From Lineus longissimus (Eukaryota > Nemertea > Pilidiophora > Heteronemertea > Lineidae), in assembly GCF_910592395.1 (NCBI RefSeq), contig NC_088318.1:4920756-4984755 (forward strand): 64,000 nucleotides of DNA. Reading direction: 5' to 3'. The position numbers were made by a program, and so were the translations under genes. Each line of letters opens with the position of its first letter. Position 1 is the first letter of the stretch. The notes below the pieces were generated by a model that saw nothing but the letters and a program-made list of their open reading frames with translations, searched no databases and was not told the origin of the DNA. Shown piece after piece: positions 25,661 to 38,078 of the stretch.

Positions 25661-27690
25661 AAGGGAAGCCTGGAGACACGAATCATAGGTTTGCCCAAAC
25701 TCTCGAGAGACACCATGGACTGAAGCCTGGAGACATGAATCTTGGGATTGCCCAAACTCTCAAGAGACACTATGGACTGAAGCCTGGAGACACGAATCAT
25801 AGGTTTGCCCAAACTCTCGAGAGACACCATGGACTGAAGCCTGGAGACATGAATCTTGGGATTGCCCAAACTCTCAAGAGACACTATGGACTGAAGCCTT
25901 GAGACAAGAATCTTGGGTTTGCCCACCCTACCACAGAGACAACATGGACTGAAGCCTAGAGACAAGAATCTTGGGTTTGCCCACCCTACTACAGAGACAA
26001 CATGGACTGAAGCCTAGAGACAAGAATCTTTGGTTTGCCCACCCTACTACAGAGACAACATGGACTGAAGCCTAGAGACACGAACCTTGGGATTGCCCAC
26101 CCTACTACAGAGACAACATGGACTGAAGCCTAGAGACACGAATCTTGGGATTGCCCACCCTACTACAGAGACAACATGGACTGAAGCCTGGAGACACGAA
26201 TCTTGGGTTTGACCAACCTCCTCCAGAGACAGCATGGACTCGAGCCTGGAGACACGTCATGGGCTTGTCCAACCTACTCCAGAGGCAGCATGGACTCGAG
26301 CATGGAGACACGTCATGGGCTTGTCCAACCTCCTCAAGAAACAGCATTGATTCGAGCCTGGAAACACGAATCTTGGGCTTGACCAACCTCCTCCAGAGAC
26401 AGCAAGGACTCGAGCCTGGAGACACGTCATGGGCTTGTCCAACCTCCTCAAGAAACAGCATTGATTCGAGCCTGGAAAAACGAATCTTGGGCTTGACCAA
26501 CCTCCTCCAGAGACAGCAAGGACTCGAGCCTGGAGACACGTCATGGGCTTGTCCAACCTCCTCAAGAGACAGCATTGATTCGAGCCTGGAAACACGAATC
26601 TTGGGCGTGACCAACCTCCTCCAGAGACAGCAAGGACTCGAGCCTGGAGACACGTCATGGGCTTGACCAACCTCCTCAAGAGACAGCATTGATTCGAGCC
26701 TGGAAACACGAATCTTGGGCTTGTCCAACCTCCTCAAGAGACAGCATTGATTCGAGCCTGGAAACACGAATCTTGGGCTTGACCAACCTCCTCCAGAAAC
26801 AGCAAGGACTCGAGCCTGGAGACACGTCATGGGCTTGACCAACCTCCTCAAGAGACAGCATTGATTCGAGCCTGGAAACACGAATCTTGGGCTTGACCAA
26901 CCTCCTCCAGAGACAGCATGGACTCGAGCCTGGAGACACGAATCTTGGGCTTGACCAACATCCTCCAGAGACAGCATGGACTCGAGCCTGGAGACACGAA
27001 TCTTGAGCTTGACCAATCCGCTGCAGAGACAGCATGGACTCGAGCCTGGAGACACGAATCTTGAGCTTGACCAATCCGCTGCAGAGACAGCATGGACTCG
27101 AGCCTGGAGACACGAATCTTGAGCTTGACCAATCCGCTGCAGAGACAGCATGGACTCGAGCCTGGAGACACGAATCTTGGGCTTGACCAACATCCTCCAG
27201 AGACAGCATGGACTCGAGCCTGGAGACACGAATCTTGAGCTTGACCAATCCGCTGCAGAGACAGCATGGACTCGAGCCTGGAGACACGAATCTTGAGCTT
27301 GACCAATCCGCTGCAGAGACAGCATGGACTCGAGCCTGGAGACACGAATCTTGGGCTTGACCAATCCGCTGCAGAGACAGCATGGACTCGAGCCTGGAGA
27401 CACGAATCTTGAGCTTGACCAATCCGCTGCAGAGACAGCATGGACTCGAGCCTGGAGACACGAATCTTGAGCTTGACCAATCCGCTGCAGAGACAGCATG
27501 GACTCGAGCCTGGAGACACGAATCTTGAGCTTGACCAATCCGCTGCAGAGACAGCATGGACTCGAGCCTGGAGATGCGAATCTTGGGCTTGTCCAACCTA
27601 CACTCCAAAGACGGCAAGGACTCAAGCATGGAGACACGAATCTTGGGCTTGACCAACTTCCTCCAGAGACAGCATGGACTTAAGTCTCTA
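25660..27690. repeat. Minisatellite with 57-bp (left) and 58-bp (right) units
   Basis: About 35 units contain AGCCTGGAGACACGAATCTT, GGGCTTGACCAACCTCCTCC and AGAGACAGCATGGACTCG. The left units (25668-26170) measure 57 bp, so one frame repeats every 19 codons. The right units mostly measure 58 bp, so three units give a 58-codon period. All three minus-strand frames, and some on the plus strand, stay open for long distances: the longest is 26105-27637 (minus, 510 codons). Variants alternate in the middle (CGTCATGGGCTTGTCC versus CGAATCTTGGGCTTGACC), which shows higher-order block amplification. There is no splice or start context to support translation, so I treat the frames as by-products. Confidence 0.9.
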
Positions 27691-29396
27691 TTCTCACAAT
27701 ACACAGGGGTATTTCAAGTCACAATCAGACAAACCTTGAGCAATCAAACTGCAAATCCGCACTGCGAGCGTTACTCAAGGAGCAACCACACAGAAATATT
27801 GCAGGAATAAGTGCCCTAAGGAATTGATGCAAGTGAAAAATATTATGTTTCGTTTTTTTATTAATGACCAACTATTTACATGAAATATGCACATTTTGTG
27901 TTTGGTTGAGTGGATTTCCGGTCCAAATAACAAGGAGAGGAGATCGTCACCACATTGACAGAAATCTGACAACATTTTCCAGACTTTGCATCCAGTTATG
28001 CATGCACCGAATTGATAGGTAACCAAGGGAACCGAGACGTAAACAAGGTATACTCATTCATGCGCATGAGAAACCAGATGCAAAATCTGTTTCGAAATTA
28101 TGCCAACCACCGTCCTGAATCAGTCCTCAAAGGAGTATACTATATGATAATGCTGGTAATTCTACCGACAATAGTAAGGTTTTGCAAGCTTACGTTTGTA
28201 ACGAATTGACCGATGACCGACCATGGTGAATAATTATGGTGTTGTAATAGTTGAATGGTGTATATAGGGTATTTTAAGAGTTGAATGGTGCTATTGTGTG
28301 ACTGAGTTATTGGGTGAGTGCGTTGTTGTGTAAATATGTTTTAAGTAGGTTTTAAGGTTGGAGTTTTAGCTTTAGTCAGTAGTAGGGTGGAGTTTAGAAT
28401 GGTAGGATGTATATTATGGTAGAACGAAGTTGTGGGGTAAGTTTGTTCAAAAGTTAACATTGTATTCGTGTTTGATATATTGTGATTCAGATGATAAGCC
28501 TGGTTTCTAGGCTGTTTGATATATTGTGATTCGGATGATAAGCCTGGTTTCTAGGCTGTTTGATATATTGTGATTTGGATGATAAGCCTGGTTTCTAGGC
28601 TGTTTGATATAGTTTGATTATGATGATATAAGCCTGGTGCTTGGCTGTTTGATGTATTGTAATAAGGATGATATAGTGTGGAGTCATTGATCTGTGTTAG
28701 ATATGTTGATTGAATTGTAATCCCACTTCTATTATATTTGCAGTTCCTCCATTGAGTTATTAAAGACACCTGTACCTGACTGAACGTGTCGAGTCTGTTT
28801 TATCGTGCGAACCTTTACATGGCGACCTTTACAACGTTTTCCGTAAACGATTACGTTTTCGTAGAGCCTCTGCGGGATTTTTTTACGCGTAAATCGCTTA
28901 CTACGCGTAAGTGAAATTATGATTTAGTCAAAGCTCAGTCTTATAGCTTGTGATGAATGGATTCAATTGGAATTTTAGACACTCTTATATGAGTATATTA
29001 CCTATATATTCTCATAATTTCAAGAAGAATGCATTGCGCATATATGTAATTTAGCGGTGGTTGAACTCGAGTGATAGATCAAAGGATTTTCAGCCGTACG
29101 GGAAGCCTCACCTCAGTCGATGACGTAATTGCGTCAAGTCTTCTGTCGGCACCAAATTTTGCGTCAGGATGTCGTCAAATCGTAATCGTAAATGTAAAAT
29201 GTAAGCTTGTAAAACCTGCCTAATTATTTCAGTTAAACAAAGCTACATGTATATTCCAAGTAATATTTGACTCAGTGACTATTCAATAACTGTGTGGAGA
29301 TATCAGAAGGTATTATAACAAGTCATCTCTCAATTTGGTTAAAATGATGTAAATACAAGCCATTTAGGCAACAGCAATCGCTTGTGTATTAGGAAG
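27691..29396. other. AT-rich region with a short 44-bp tandem repeat
   Basis: 28471-28660 holds four units of 44 bp (TTTGATATATTGTGATTCGG, ATGATAAGCCTGGTTTCTAG, GCTG) with the last one diverged. Otherwise no gene or element is recognised. Confidence 0.6.
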
Positions 29397-29965
29397 TACA
29401 GTAGAACCTCTCTCAGCGGACAACTCTCTTTTAAGGACACTAACTTTGGTCCCAAATTGGATGTTTCCATTCAATTTGACCTCTTTAATCAGGACAGTTC
29501 TCTATAACTCACACAACGTAGCGAGTGTAATGGTTGCGTATGTATACACTGTATGTAAAGTGTAAACAAAATTCATATATATATCATGTCCATCGAATCT
29601 GAAAAAATTTGTGCAGACCCATGACAATTCTGGTTCCGGTACAGTTTGTCGCATTCCATATGGGCCGCGTGTTGGCCGATCATGCATTCATGACGCGCCG
29701 CACCCACAGTTACGACGTCGGACGTGAATCCCATTGTTTCCTTCCTTGTGACGCAATTATTTCATGACATCATGAGCCATTGACCATTCACACAAGTAGA
29801 TTTATTCACACCGGCGCCACTGAAGTGCGGGTGTGGGACATCATGTATTTAAAAATCGTCTGCTAGGACATACAGTTGTGTGAGTTCACTAGAGCTTGAT
29901 CTTTACATATTAAGGACAGCACTAGTCAGTTCTAAGGGTGTCCTCAATAGAGAGGTGCTACTGTA
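29397..29965. mobile_element. MITE family A, copy 1, split by a 403-bp insertion
   Basis: Left part 29397-29504 and right part 29908-29965 together match the family A consensus, with TACAGTAGAACCTCTCT at the left end and GCTACTGTA at the right. The insertion at 29505-29907 is flanked by TA on both sides. It contains AACTCACACAAC near its left end and GTTGTGTGAGTT about 28 nt from its right end. Its right-end sequence recurs at 34303-34345. Confidence 0.75.
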
Positions 29966-30308
29966 GTTTCTAATCTGACTTGGCATGAGCGGTTTAAACC
30001 ACTACGACTTTCAATCATGATCGCGTGCAATAACAAAAATTGCTCATCTGCAATAGTCATCGCAGGTGCCCACAACAAGAATTATTGAGTGACCTGCGAC
30101 CAGTATCAAATTACCCAATGACTTCCAGTTTTACCCGTAAACAAGAGATATTTTTGTTGCTCATAGCAGTGATTATGATTGCAGATCCCAGCAACAAAAA
30201 TCGCTTGTTTGCGCAGTAGTTAAGGCTCGGGCAGTTGATTTTCATGAACACAAACTAAATGACTTTAAATTGTTCAATGAGGGTACCCATCCCTCAGCAT
30301 GGTAACCG

Positions 30309-33300
30309 TCATGTGGTCGATGGGCTGTTGATACGGGGCTTTGGCTTCAAGATCAATTTCCCCGTCTGTAATGAGAAATCGAATAGAAGAGCAAATTAGA
30401 GATGAGGCAAGCCAATTCAAGGATCAAAAGCTGGGAATTTGACTTGATGCAACTTCAGGACTTAGTTGCATAACTTTAACCGACTAAATATCAACGGATT
30501 TTTCGACTTGGGACACGACAGAAGAGCTACATGTAGATAGTAATTGCATACATGGACGTATCAGAATTAGAAATTTTTCGTCATAAGTTTACTTAGTTTT
30601 AGTGTGGAGCAAAAAACAAGACAATGCTCCGGGTTACTATAGATTCATGCACTTGATTGGGAACAACGTTTACATGACGTAGTGTTGGCCGTCGTCACGT
30701 CACCATGCATTTTACATTACTGAAACGTGACGAGACGCGACGTTTTCGTAAACGTTGGTCCCAATCAAGTGCATGGATCTTGGGTACATGTATCTCCCTG
30801 AATGCTTAATTGGTAGGCTGTGCACAATTTAGGGGTAATTTGAGATTATTTTTTAATGGAATATAAACAAAATCCGAAAAAAACTTTTTAGCCGAAGTGA
30901 CTTCTTTTGGCCCTGTGGTGGAAGGGCCTGATCAGCTTGGATGGACCGTGATTAAAACCCATCGAATTTCCGAGAGCCGAAATCTTTCTCATATCAAGTA
31001 CAACGAATGCTTCTTCATACTTACATCATCACAAGACATATTATAATCAGCTAGGACTGTCCGACATCTTGAGGCAATACTGAGAGGCGAGTCAAGGAAA
31101 TAATGCCAAGGTCCAAACAAAGCACTGGTAAATTCGGAAAGCGTATACTCTCTGCTTTGCCAAATGGCAACTACACGTAAGACTATTTTAGGAAATTTGA
31201 ATATCAGGAAACAAGACCTAGATTCTTATCACTGGATGAATTATCAAGAATTAACAGATCACTGGAATTCGTGGATGTATCGAAGTGAATATTTGAATAC
31301 TAATAACTTGTCTCATCCTAATTATGTTTTAAATGGACACAACTAGACACACAAACATGAGAATTATTTTACCCTTAGGCTTATGCATGGGTGAGCTGAA
31401 AATTCCCTTGGTAGATGATTGTAAATGAGCCTCAAAGTCAAAATATACAAATCAAAATCAGAAGACAGAATCAATTTGACATTAGACAAAGATAAAATAT
31501 ATGTTCCGGAAACCACTGATGGTCAATTTACGCTACTTGACCCCTGTGACCTTGAAAAGTAGGTCAAATCAAAAACCCGGGTATTTTGTGATGTAGTCTC
31601 ATGAGTACTGTCCTCAGTAAAAATATCATGATTCTAGCTAGCATAATTCATGAGATATAGCCAAAAGTAGTTTTTTTGCATGAAGCGCCCCCTGGGGCCA
31701 AGTGTAGGACGAAAACCATCAAAACTACCAAAAGGCACAATGGTACCATAAGACCTTCAAACCACCCAGAGATGAAATGCCCAGCATTTATGGTTACGGA
31801 TATATGCTCCGGAAACGAGATCAACGGACAGACAGACGGACAGACGGACAGACAGACGGCGAACGCCTCGACAATACCCCTCTAGCCTTTATGGGCTGAG
31901 GGGTAAAAACAACACGAAGCTGCTTCAGCTCAAATCATAATAATAATAATAATACGAGTCTTAAGCCCGCTACACACGAGGGATTTCTCACCAACTTAGT
32001 TGGTTTTAAAATTAAGAACAGGTGCACAGGTGACTGGAAGTTGAGAGTCGTTCCCACACTCCTAATATAAATAAAAAAATCCTTATATAAACAAAAGATG
32101 TCGTCGAGAAATAGAACAAGTCGGTAGTGCAGCCAGCAACTCCAACCAGTCCGGGCAAAGTATCAGTTACCTGGTCTGGATTCCTGTTATGAATTAAAAT
32201 TCCAACTAAGTTGGTGAGAAGTCCCTCGTGTGTAACGGGCTTTGTATAGCGCAGTATCCAACCATTAACTGGCCACTCAAAGCGCTTGATAGGCCTCTTT
32301 AAAAAGCAAATGAAAAAGTGAAAGGGACGATGATACACTGCGACATTGACGGCATCATGAAAAGGATACATTGACGGCAGTAAGACTCTTTTATGTATTC
32401 CACAGAGGAACAGCATCACCAGGGCTAAGCAACTGATGGTGAAAAACGGATGGTTGCAGAGTGATTGAAAGAAGGTCACCTGAAAAAGAGACCAGCATTG
32501 TCAATGCATATACAGTGGAACCTCCTTTATTAGGGACAACCTCTTTATCAAGGACACTAGTTTTGGTCCCAAATTGGTACTTTCCATTCGATTTGACCTC
32601 TCTAATCAGGACACCTCTCTATTAAGGACAGCACTAGTCAGTCCCAAGGGTGTCTTTAATAGAGAGGTTCTATTGTATTCATCTAACGAAATTGAGATCG
32701 AAAGTCATTGAGTGTTGGATGCCTAATGATAAAGCTCAACCATAGCTTGAGAACTCATGCAGTGTTCTCCACAAGGCCATTTGTCTGGGCATCCCACCCT
32801 ACCTTGGCAGCTTACTACCCTACTTTGGAAGAGCCACCCTACCTTGCTCTAGAACTTTGTCAAGGTTTTCTATAAGCCCACACTACCTTAAATTGCTGGC
32901 CACCCTACATGTACCTTGTGTTGCACACAGGCAAAACATCTTTAGTATCAAAGGTACCACACTACCTAGAGAAAACCCTGTGGAGAACTCTGTAAGGGTT
33001 GTTCTTTCGGCCAAATAAGTTACATAGTCCCATTGAAGAAATAGCAGGTCACCACTAATCAATAAACTGTACGGGTGCACAAAACCCCGTACTTGCATTT
33101 TACTCAGGATAGTGATGCCATGTGTGGTCAGTGGCACATGATGTCATGAACTCATGGCGTCATGACACAGGAAGCAAATCAGATCTTTTTTACTTTTAAA
33201 TCAAGACGACATGAGTGCATGACGTTGTAAGTTACAGAGAAATATCAGCTCATTCTCCCAACTTACAAAGAGGGTTGACAGACTCCAGAGTGATGTCATG

Positions 33301-33998
33301 AACTTAGCAAAGCACATATTTTAGTAAAACCAACTTTAATAATCGACATAGAAGTAATTGACAATGTACCTTTGATGTGTCAGGATCCCACAGCCAGTTC
33401 CATGCCCCAGTGGCAGTGCATACAGATACCACAACCAGAATCACTGAAAATAAAGGAGAAGCGCATGATTTTGTAGGACTAACATCAAGTTGTAATATCA
33501 GAAATCCCACCACCCAAGACATTACTGACAACAAATGCTTCGAAATATCTCAGCAGATTTTTCAACTCGAAGACCTTGCAAAGTTGCATGTTCTGGAACA
33601 TTGAAAGATTCGATGACAGCTTATCAGAAGAGATTCCTCCTATCTGAAAAAGGCTTTATTCAGAGGGACTGAGAAGTCAATAAATTGCTCCGACACAGTA
33701 GTGGATAGGAAACATTGACATCAAAATTAGAAATGAAATCAGGGCTTTGATTCCCAGTCAGATAACCTCCCTCATGAGTCGGTTAGTCATTGAGTTATTT
33801 TTTCTGGGGTCACCAGTTTTCTCATGTAAAACCAGATGAAATGCATCGTCATTAAAAAAAAAATACATGTAGAGCTAAACCATGCCCACCAACTTCTTAA
33901 AATCTTGGCTTGGAATGATAACTTACACCGCCATCTGCCTGTTGCTGGCTGTAATTGAGCAATTACTTCAGTTAACCTCCTCTCAAAGGCCTTGAGAT
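30309..33998 (-). CDS. CNEP1R1: Nuclear envelope phosphatase-regulatory subunit 1 (TMEM188), 5' exon not found
   Basis: The family protein binds the CTDNEP1 phosphatase at the nuclear envelope/ER and supports dephosphorylation of lipin, controlling lipid synthesis. Five minus-strand exons are visible: 33998-33927, 33443-33370, 32479-32370, 31079-31025 and 30365-30309. All have AG acceptors, GT donors and matching phases. They encode about 122 residues beginning [20 protein letters not shown]. Family hallmarks are TGRWR, a first membrane segment ([18 protein letters not shown]), [10 protein letters not shown] leading into a second membrane segment, [20 protein letters not shown] and [10 protein letters not shown]. 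The human protein has 125 residues. Here only the short first exon (about eight residues before Asp, ending in phase 1) is missing; it should lie above 34000 on this strand. The C-terminal tail (RINSPSTT) is a few residues longer than I recall for vertebrates. The introns hold at least four MITE-type insertions. Confidence 0.93.
30646..30775. mobile_element. MITE with CATGCACTTGATTGGGA termini
   Basis: Imperfect inverted termini (CATGCACTTGATTGGGA at 30646 and TCCCAATCAAGTGCATG at 30759-30775) extend inward as AACGTTTA/TAAACGTT. It is about 130 bp long and lies in the last CNEP1R1 intron. Confidence 0.65.
31500..31910. repeat. Probable dispersed repeat with GACAGACG simple repeat and GACAATACCCC tail
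   Basis: A GGACAGACAGACGGACAGAC run at about 31828-31858 is followed by GCGAACGCCTCGACAATACC and GAGGGGTAAAAA, a combination I have seen as the tail of interspersed repeats in marine invertebrate DNA. There is no second copy in this window, so the call is from general familiarity. It lies in a CNEP1R1 intron. Confidence 0.35.
31963..32242. mobile_element. MITE with terminal inverted repeats of about 40 bp
   Basis: Left end AAGCCCGCTACACACGAGGG continuing to CACCAACTTAGTTGG; right end CCAACTAAGTTGGTGAGAAG continuing to CGTGTGTAACGGGCTT. The element is about 280 bp, with no coding capacity, and sits in the CNEP1R1 intron between exons 31025-31079 and 32370-32479. Confidence 0.75.
32511..32677. 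mobile_element. MITE family A, copy 2
   Basis: A 167-bp copy with ends TACAGTGGAACCTCC and GGTTCTATTGTA. The interior is itself nearly palindromic (AGGACAACCTCT, AGGACACCTCTCTATTAAGG). It lies only 32 bp upstream of the acceptor-side edge of the CNEP1R1 exon at 32479, so it is close to the branch-point region. Confidence 0.8.
32761..32992. mobile_element. MITE-like repeat with AGTGTTCTCCACA termini
   Basis: The left end AGTGTTCTCCACAAGG and right end CCCTGTGGAGAACTCT are inverted. The interior is rich in CCACCCTACCTTG-type repeats. It lies in a CNEP1R1 intron. Confidence 0.55.
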
Positions 33999-34529
33999 CT
34001 GGAAAGAAGTAAAAATTACATTATACGTATCATAAAAATAACTTATTCCCACATCACAGACCAGAGTTCGGCTGATCGATTAGAGGAAAAAACCCTTTTT
34101 TTTTAATAATATATTTTCAAGGTGAGCCCGACAGCAGAGCCTGCATTCTGCTGTTCTAGTCAGTCTTCTTGAGGTCCTTATTTTTCAATAAAGAGCACTC
34201 AAATATTGATATACCATCTGTACATCCACTGGAATGTTTGTCTAAAACATGTCAGAAGGACGGGGATTGGGGGGGGGGGGGGGCTCCCCATGTCAAACTG
34301 AAACAGTTGTGCGAGTTCACTAGAGCTTGCACTTTACATATTAGAGATGCCTCGACACAACTCTGCCTCTGACACAACTCGACTAACACAAATCGAGTCA
34401 AGTAAAGTGGTCACTCACTCTACTATACGTGAATCGACTTGTCATCAAGACAATGCATCTTTGGTGCCTCCTAACTTAGTAGAACCAAGCTATGTCGCAT
34501 TCAGTTCACTGCAGTGCAAATGCAATACT

Positions 34530-35560
34530 ACAATCAAGATGTACAGACCGGGGGAGCTGGCGGTACGTACCCATAAGTCTTTGTGGTAGTCTCGCGCGTA
34601 CCGGATATAACCCATCAAGCTTTTCTCCTTCAGAGAAATACTGCGTTGCGCTCAAGTGCCTTATAAAAGGCTGTGAACAAAATTAACGTTCGACCAATGA
34701 GAAAGCCACATTACCCTGCATACGAGGTTGGACGCGTGATCACTTAGTGACAAGTAAAAATAGAATCAGACCACATGTTTCTATATGTCAGAATGCTGCC
34801 GTTTGCGCTGTAGTACACGTGTGTTGTCCAAATTTTCGATTTCAAGCAAGTTTAAGGCCAACCTCGTGTCCACCAGACTAATGCATAATTGGCAGTTGAG
34901 CGCAACGCAGTATTTCTCTGAAGGAGAAAAGCTTGATAGGTTATATCCGGTACGCGCGAGACTACCGCAAAGACTTATGGGTACGTACCGCCAGCTCCCC
35001 CGGTCTGTACATCTTGATTGTCGTATTCATTGCCTCTAAACTCCAGTCAAATGGCATCGGAGTTGGACTTGACCATTATGACTGGTGCTACATTCATTCA
35101 TTCATGCAATGCTTGAATGATACATGTATCAGTGACTGCCTTTTGAAAAAGCCAGGTGCATGGTTTTCAGTGCACCATAAAATCCTAGGTGCACTGTTTT
35201 TTTTACCACCAACCAACTTTTCTTCTGGTATCCATCGACAACGTTAGTCTGGTGGACACGAGGTTGGCCTTAAACTTGCTTGAAATCGAAAATTTGGACA
35301 ACACACGTGTACTACAGCGCAAACGGCAGCATTCTGACATATAGAAACATGTGGTCTGATTCTATTTTTACTTGTCACTAAGTGATCACGCGTCCAACCT
35401 CGTATGCAGGGTAATGTGGCTTTCTCATTGGTCGAACGTTAATTTTGTTCACAGCCTTATAAGGCACTTGAGCGCAACGCAGTATTTCTCTGAAGGAGAA
35501 AAGCTTGATGGGTTATATCCGGTACGCGCGAGACTACCGCAAAGATATTTCCAGAACTGC
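34530..35560. repeat. Large nested inverted repeat
   Basis: A left arm at about 34576-34881 recurs inverted at about 35247-35551 with high identity over about 305 bp (for example AATCAGACCACATGTTTCTA and its complement). In between, 34896-35015 is an inverted copy of 34530-34645, including GTACCGCCAGCTCCCCCGGT. The element therefore consists of one full and one partial palindrome sharing an arm. No terminal TSD could be fixed. The short frames here are palindrome artefacts. It lies upstream of the known CNEP1R1 exons. Confidence 0.75.
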
Positions 35561-38078
35561 GAGATTTACGTCGGAGTACCGGTATAGTATGTCTTCTCTT
35601 GAGTATATAATTTCGGCGGGAATATTGCATCTCGGCTCGTGCACCTGCGGCAGTCGCGTCCGGTTTCTATAATTTCTGTCTATCATGGCCTAGTCTTTAG
35701 CACAAAAATAGTTCGATAATTGAAATGTCTGACTTACTGACCCCTGTGTAATTAGCATCACTTTCCACTGCGTCGCAATCATTTTTTAGGCGCGCAATTT
35801 TTTAATGCATTTTAAAGGGCAGGCGCGCGATGTTTCATTCACCTAAAAAAAATTGAGGCGCGCGATGGTGCGCGGGCGCGATCGCGCGCCTCAAAAGGCA
35901 GTCACTGATGTATGCATTGGCAATGCCTTCACACACTGACACAGTCAGAGTCACAGTGCATTTTTTGGACATAAAAGTTAAATGCTATAAACAGTAATGA
36001 TTCGACCAAATTTATCCATGATATCATAACACATCATGCTACAAGTATTGCAGATACAATAAAACATATCTAAAATAACAAATACAAAAAGAATTCATTA
36101 TTTCAAAGCATTTTTTAACCTTCGGTTTGTTCCAAACTTCCCATTTTACAAATTTTGTTGTCGTTGTTTTGTTATCTCGGCTCGTATGGAAATGTAGCGA
36201 CGATAACAACGAAATATTTTTTTGGAAAGTCCATCAACTTTGTCCTTCTAAATCTCGTTTTTCCTGATAGTTGCACTAACTAACAGTCTTTTCGAGCAGT
36301 AACAACAATAAATAAAGTGTATTGTGTTGGTTTTTGAAGGCAAGTAATCTCCGCTTTTCTTTATGAACAGACTTAATATTTGGGTAGCAGAAATGACAGT
36401 ACCACGGCGTACATTAGCTGTACATGGATAGTGCATATGTGGTGGTGTAAACGGAAAGATAGTCCCTCGAATAATATAGTCCTTCACAAATGCCTGTGTT
36501 TTTTAGTCTGTGATGAAGAAAGTAAAATGGCTATCCCCATTGCTATGCACAGGCTTGAGGTTGCTACAGCCAAACTTTCAATAACCTAGTGGTATTTGGG
36601 ATGACACATGATATGATGATTTTGATCGCACACGTCACATGTAATTGTGCCGTTGTGGGAATGTATGCCTAGGCCGGTACAGTCACAGTATGCACATAAC
36701 AGGGTGTGTGAATAAAGTGAAGGAGATGATGACCATGGGCGACATGGACTGGACAGTATTGATGGTACATGAGGCCTCCACTAGCCCAGGGCCAAGGTCA
36801 GCTAGGGACAGCCTTTTAGACATGGTGGTGGGGTGGAGGATGGCTGGGCTTGTGTCACCTCTCATGATTGGGCCAACTAGACCATTCTGTTGAAACCACC
36901 AGGAGAATGTCAACACAATCATTGAATCAAACCAAGTTGGTGTCATCCACAAAAAAGGAGCATGGCCATTTGCCCTCTGCCTACACAGGACCCCTTAAAA
37001 ATTGGCATAGAAAGAAAATAAGTTAACTTATAAGTCTAAATAAGTCTAACCTGGAAATTGGGATGGTGCCGAAAATAGGATTATTTGAAGAAATTGCTCT
37101 AGCTTTTGCTCAGCGGCCCAAAAGAACGTGGACATTTATTTCTGGAAAGCCTACAGGTGAGATAAGGATAAAGTTATGAATATGGCTTGGACATGTTCCT
37201 TTGATTTGAGTTTGTTCAGGCTCAGATTAGCCAGGCAGATAATTCTAATTTGCAGGCCATGAAATAATGACACGTGACATAACTTATCGAAGGCATGACT
37301 TGGTCAAGGTGTGAAGTCAGTAGTCCAGCTGGTGGATCTTTGCCTGTGATGATATCAACAGTGCATTTCAAAAATCCAAGGTTCTGCATATCTCATATTT
37401 ATTATAATGTCCTTATTTTCTTAAAACAGCACACAAAATCCTTTTGTGCCACCAATGTGCATGTAAACCACTTCCCTGTCAATATCAGTTAACAAACAAT
37501 TTCTGTAATTTTTATGTAACCTATCACTATCATCTATTTTATTCTTATTTTATTGTTATTTCATGTGCTGTTCATGTCCTCAATTTTAACTTATCTTTGG
37601 CAAATTCACATGACACAGTGGGTCCTGTGGTCCTTGTAATTAGGCCAGTTATATCACATGGTCTACATCTGTGCCAATATATGTAACTTTCGGAAACGCT
37701 CAATACTCTTGAAAGCCTGTGGTAAGGTATTTTAAACATGTACCGGGGTATTTAAAAATGTGGTTGTATATCTTTTGACTTGTCACCAGTTGTGAAAATT
37801 TTGCTGATGAGGTTGGGAAGATTCATGAGTAGGCATACCCTTTTTATGGAACCAAAACCTTTTTCTGTTATGTCTGTTATCATTTCATTATTTTGTCTTT
37901 TCAGATGGGCTCCCTAGTCAGTGACATACCTGGGGATGGTGTTAGACAAATGCTAGAGTAGATGTCATTGCTGCCATGCCATAGACACCAACTTAGTCAG
38001 GAAAGAACACTACCTTGAATATCCCTCTAGTCAACTCTGGAGATTGATAATGCGCTGGATTACATTCTAGTCAAAAAT
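35561..38078. other. Intergenic/5' flank between CNEP1R1 and the CD36-family gene
   Basis: The missing first CNEP1R1 exon (minus) and 5' UTR exons of the CD36-family gene (plus) should lie somewhere here, but I could not fix either. A good acceptor (TTTTCAG) at about 37898-37904 precedes sequence leading to the ATG at 38079 and may start the 5' UTR part of that exon. Short palindromic GC-rich blocks (GGCGCGCGAT) occur at 35790-35890. No other gene recognised. Confidence 0.4.

Noticed and set aside
26105-27637. 510-codon minus-strand frame and overlapping 342-, 223- and 173-codon frames
   Set aside because: They are translations of a minisatellite whose unit lacks stops in several frames; no start context, exon structure or family motif.
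32012-32479. 155-codon minus-strand frame taken as one gene
   Set aside because: Only 32370-32479 is a CNEP1R1 exon; beyond the donor at 32369 the frame reads through intron and a MITE.
36645-36952. Open frames on both strands near the CD36-family 5' flank
   Set aside because: Overlapping frames on opposite strands with no motifs; could not be linked to either neighbouring gene.
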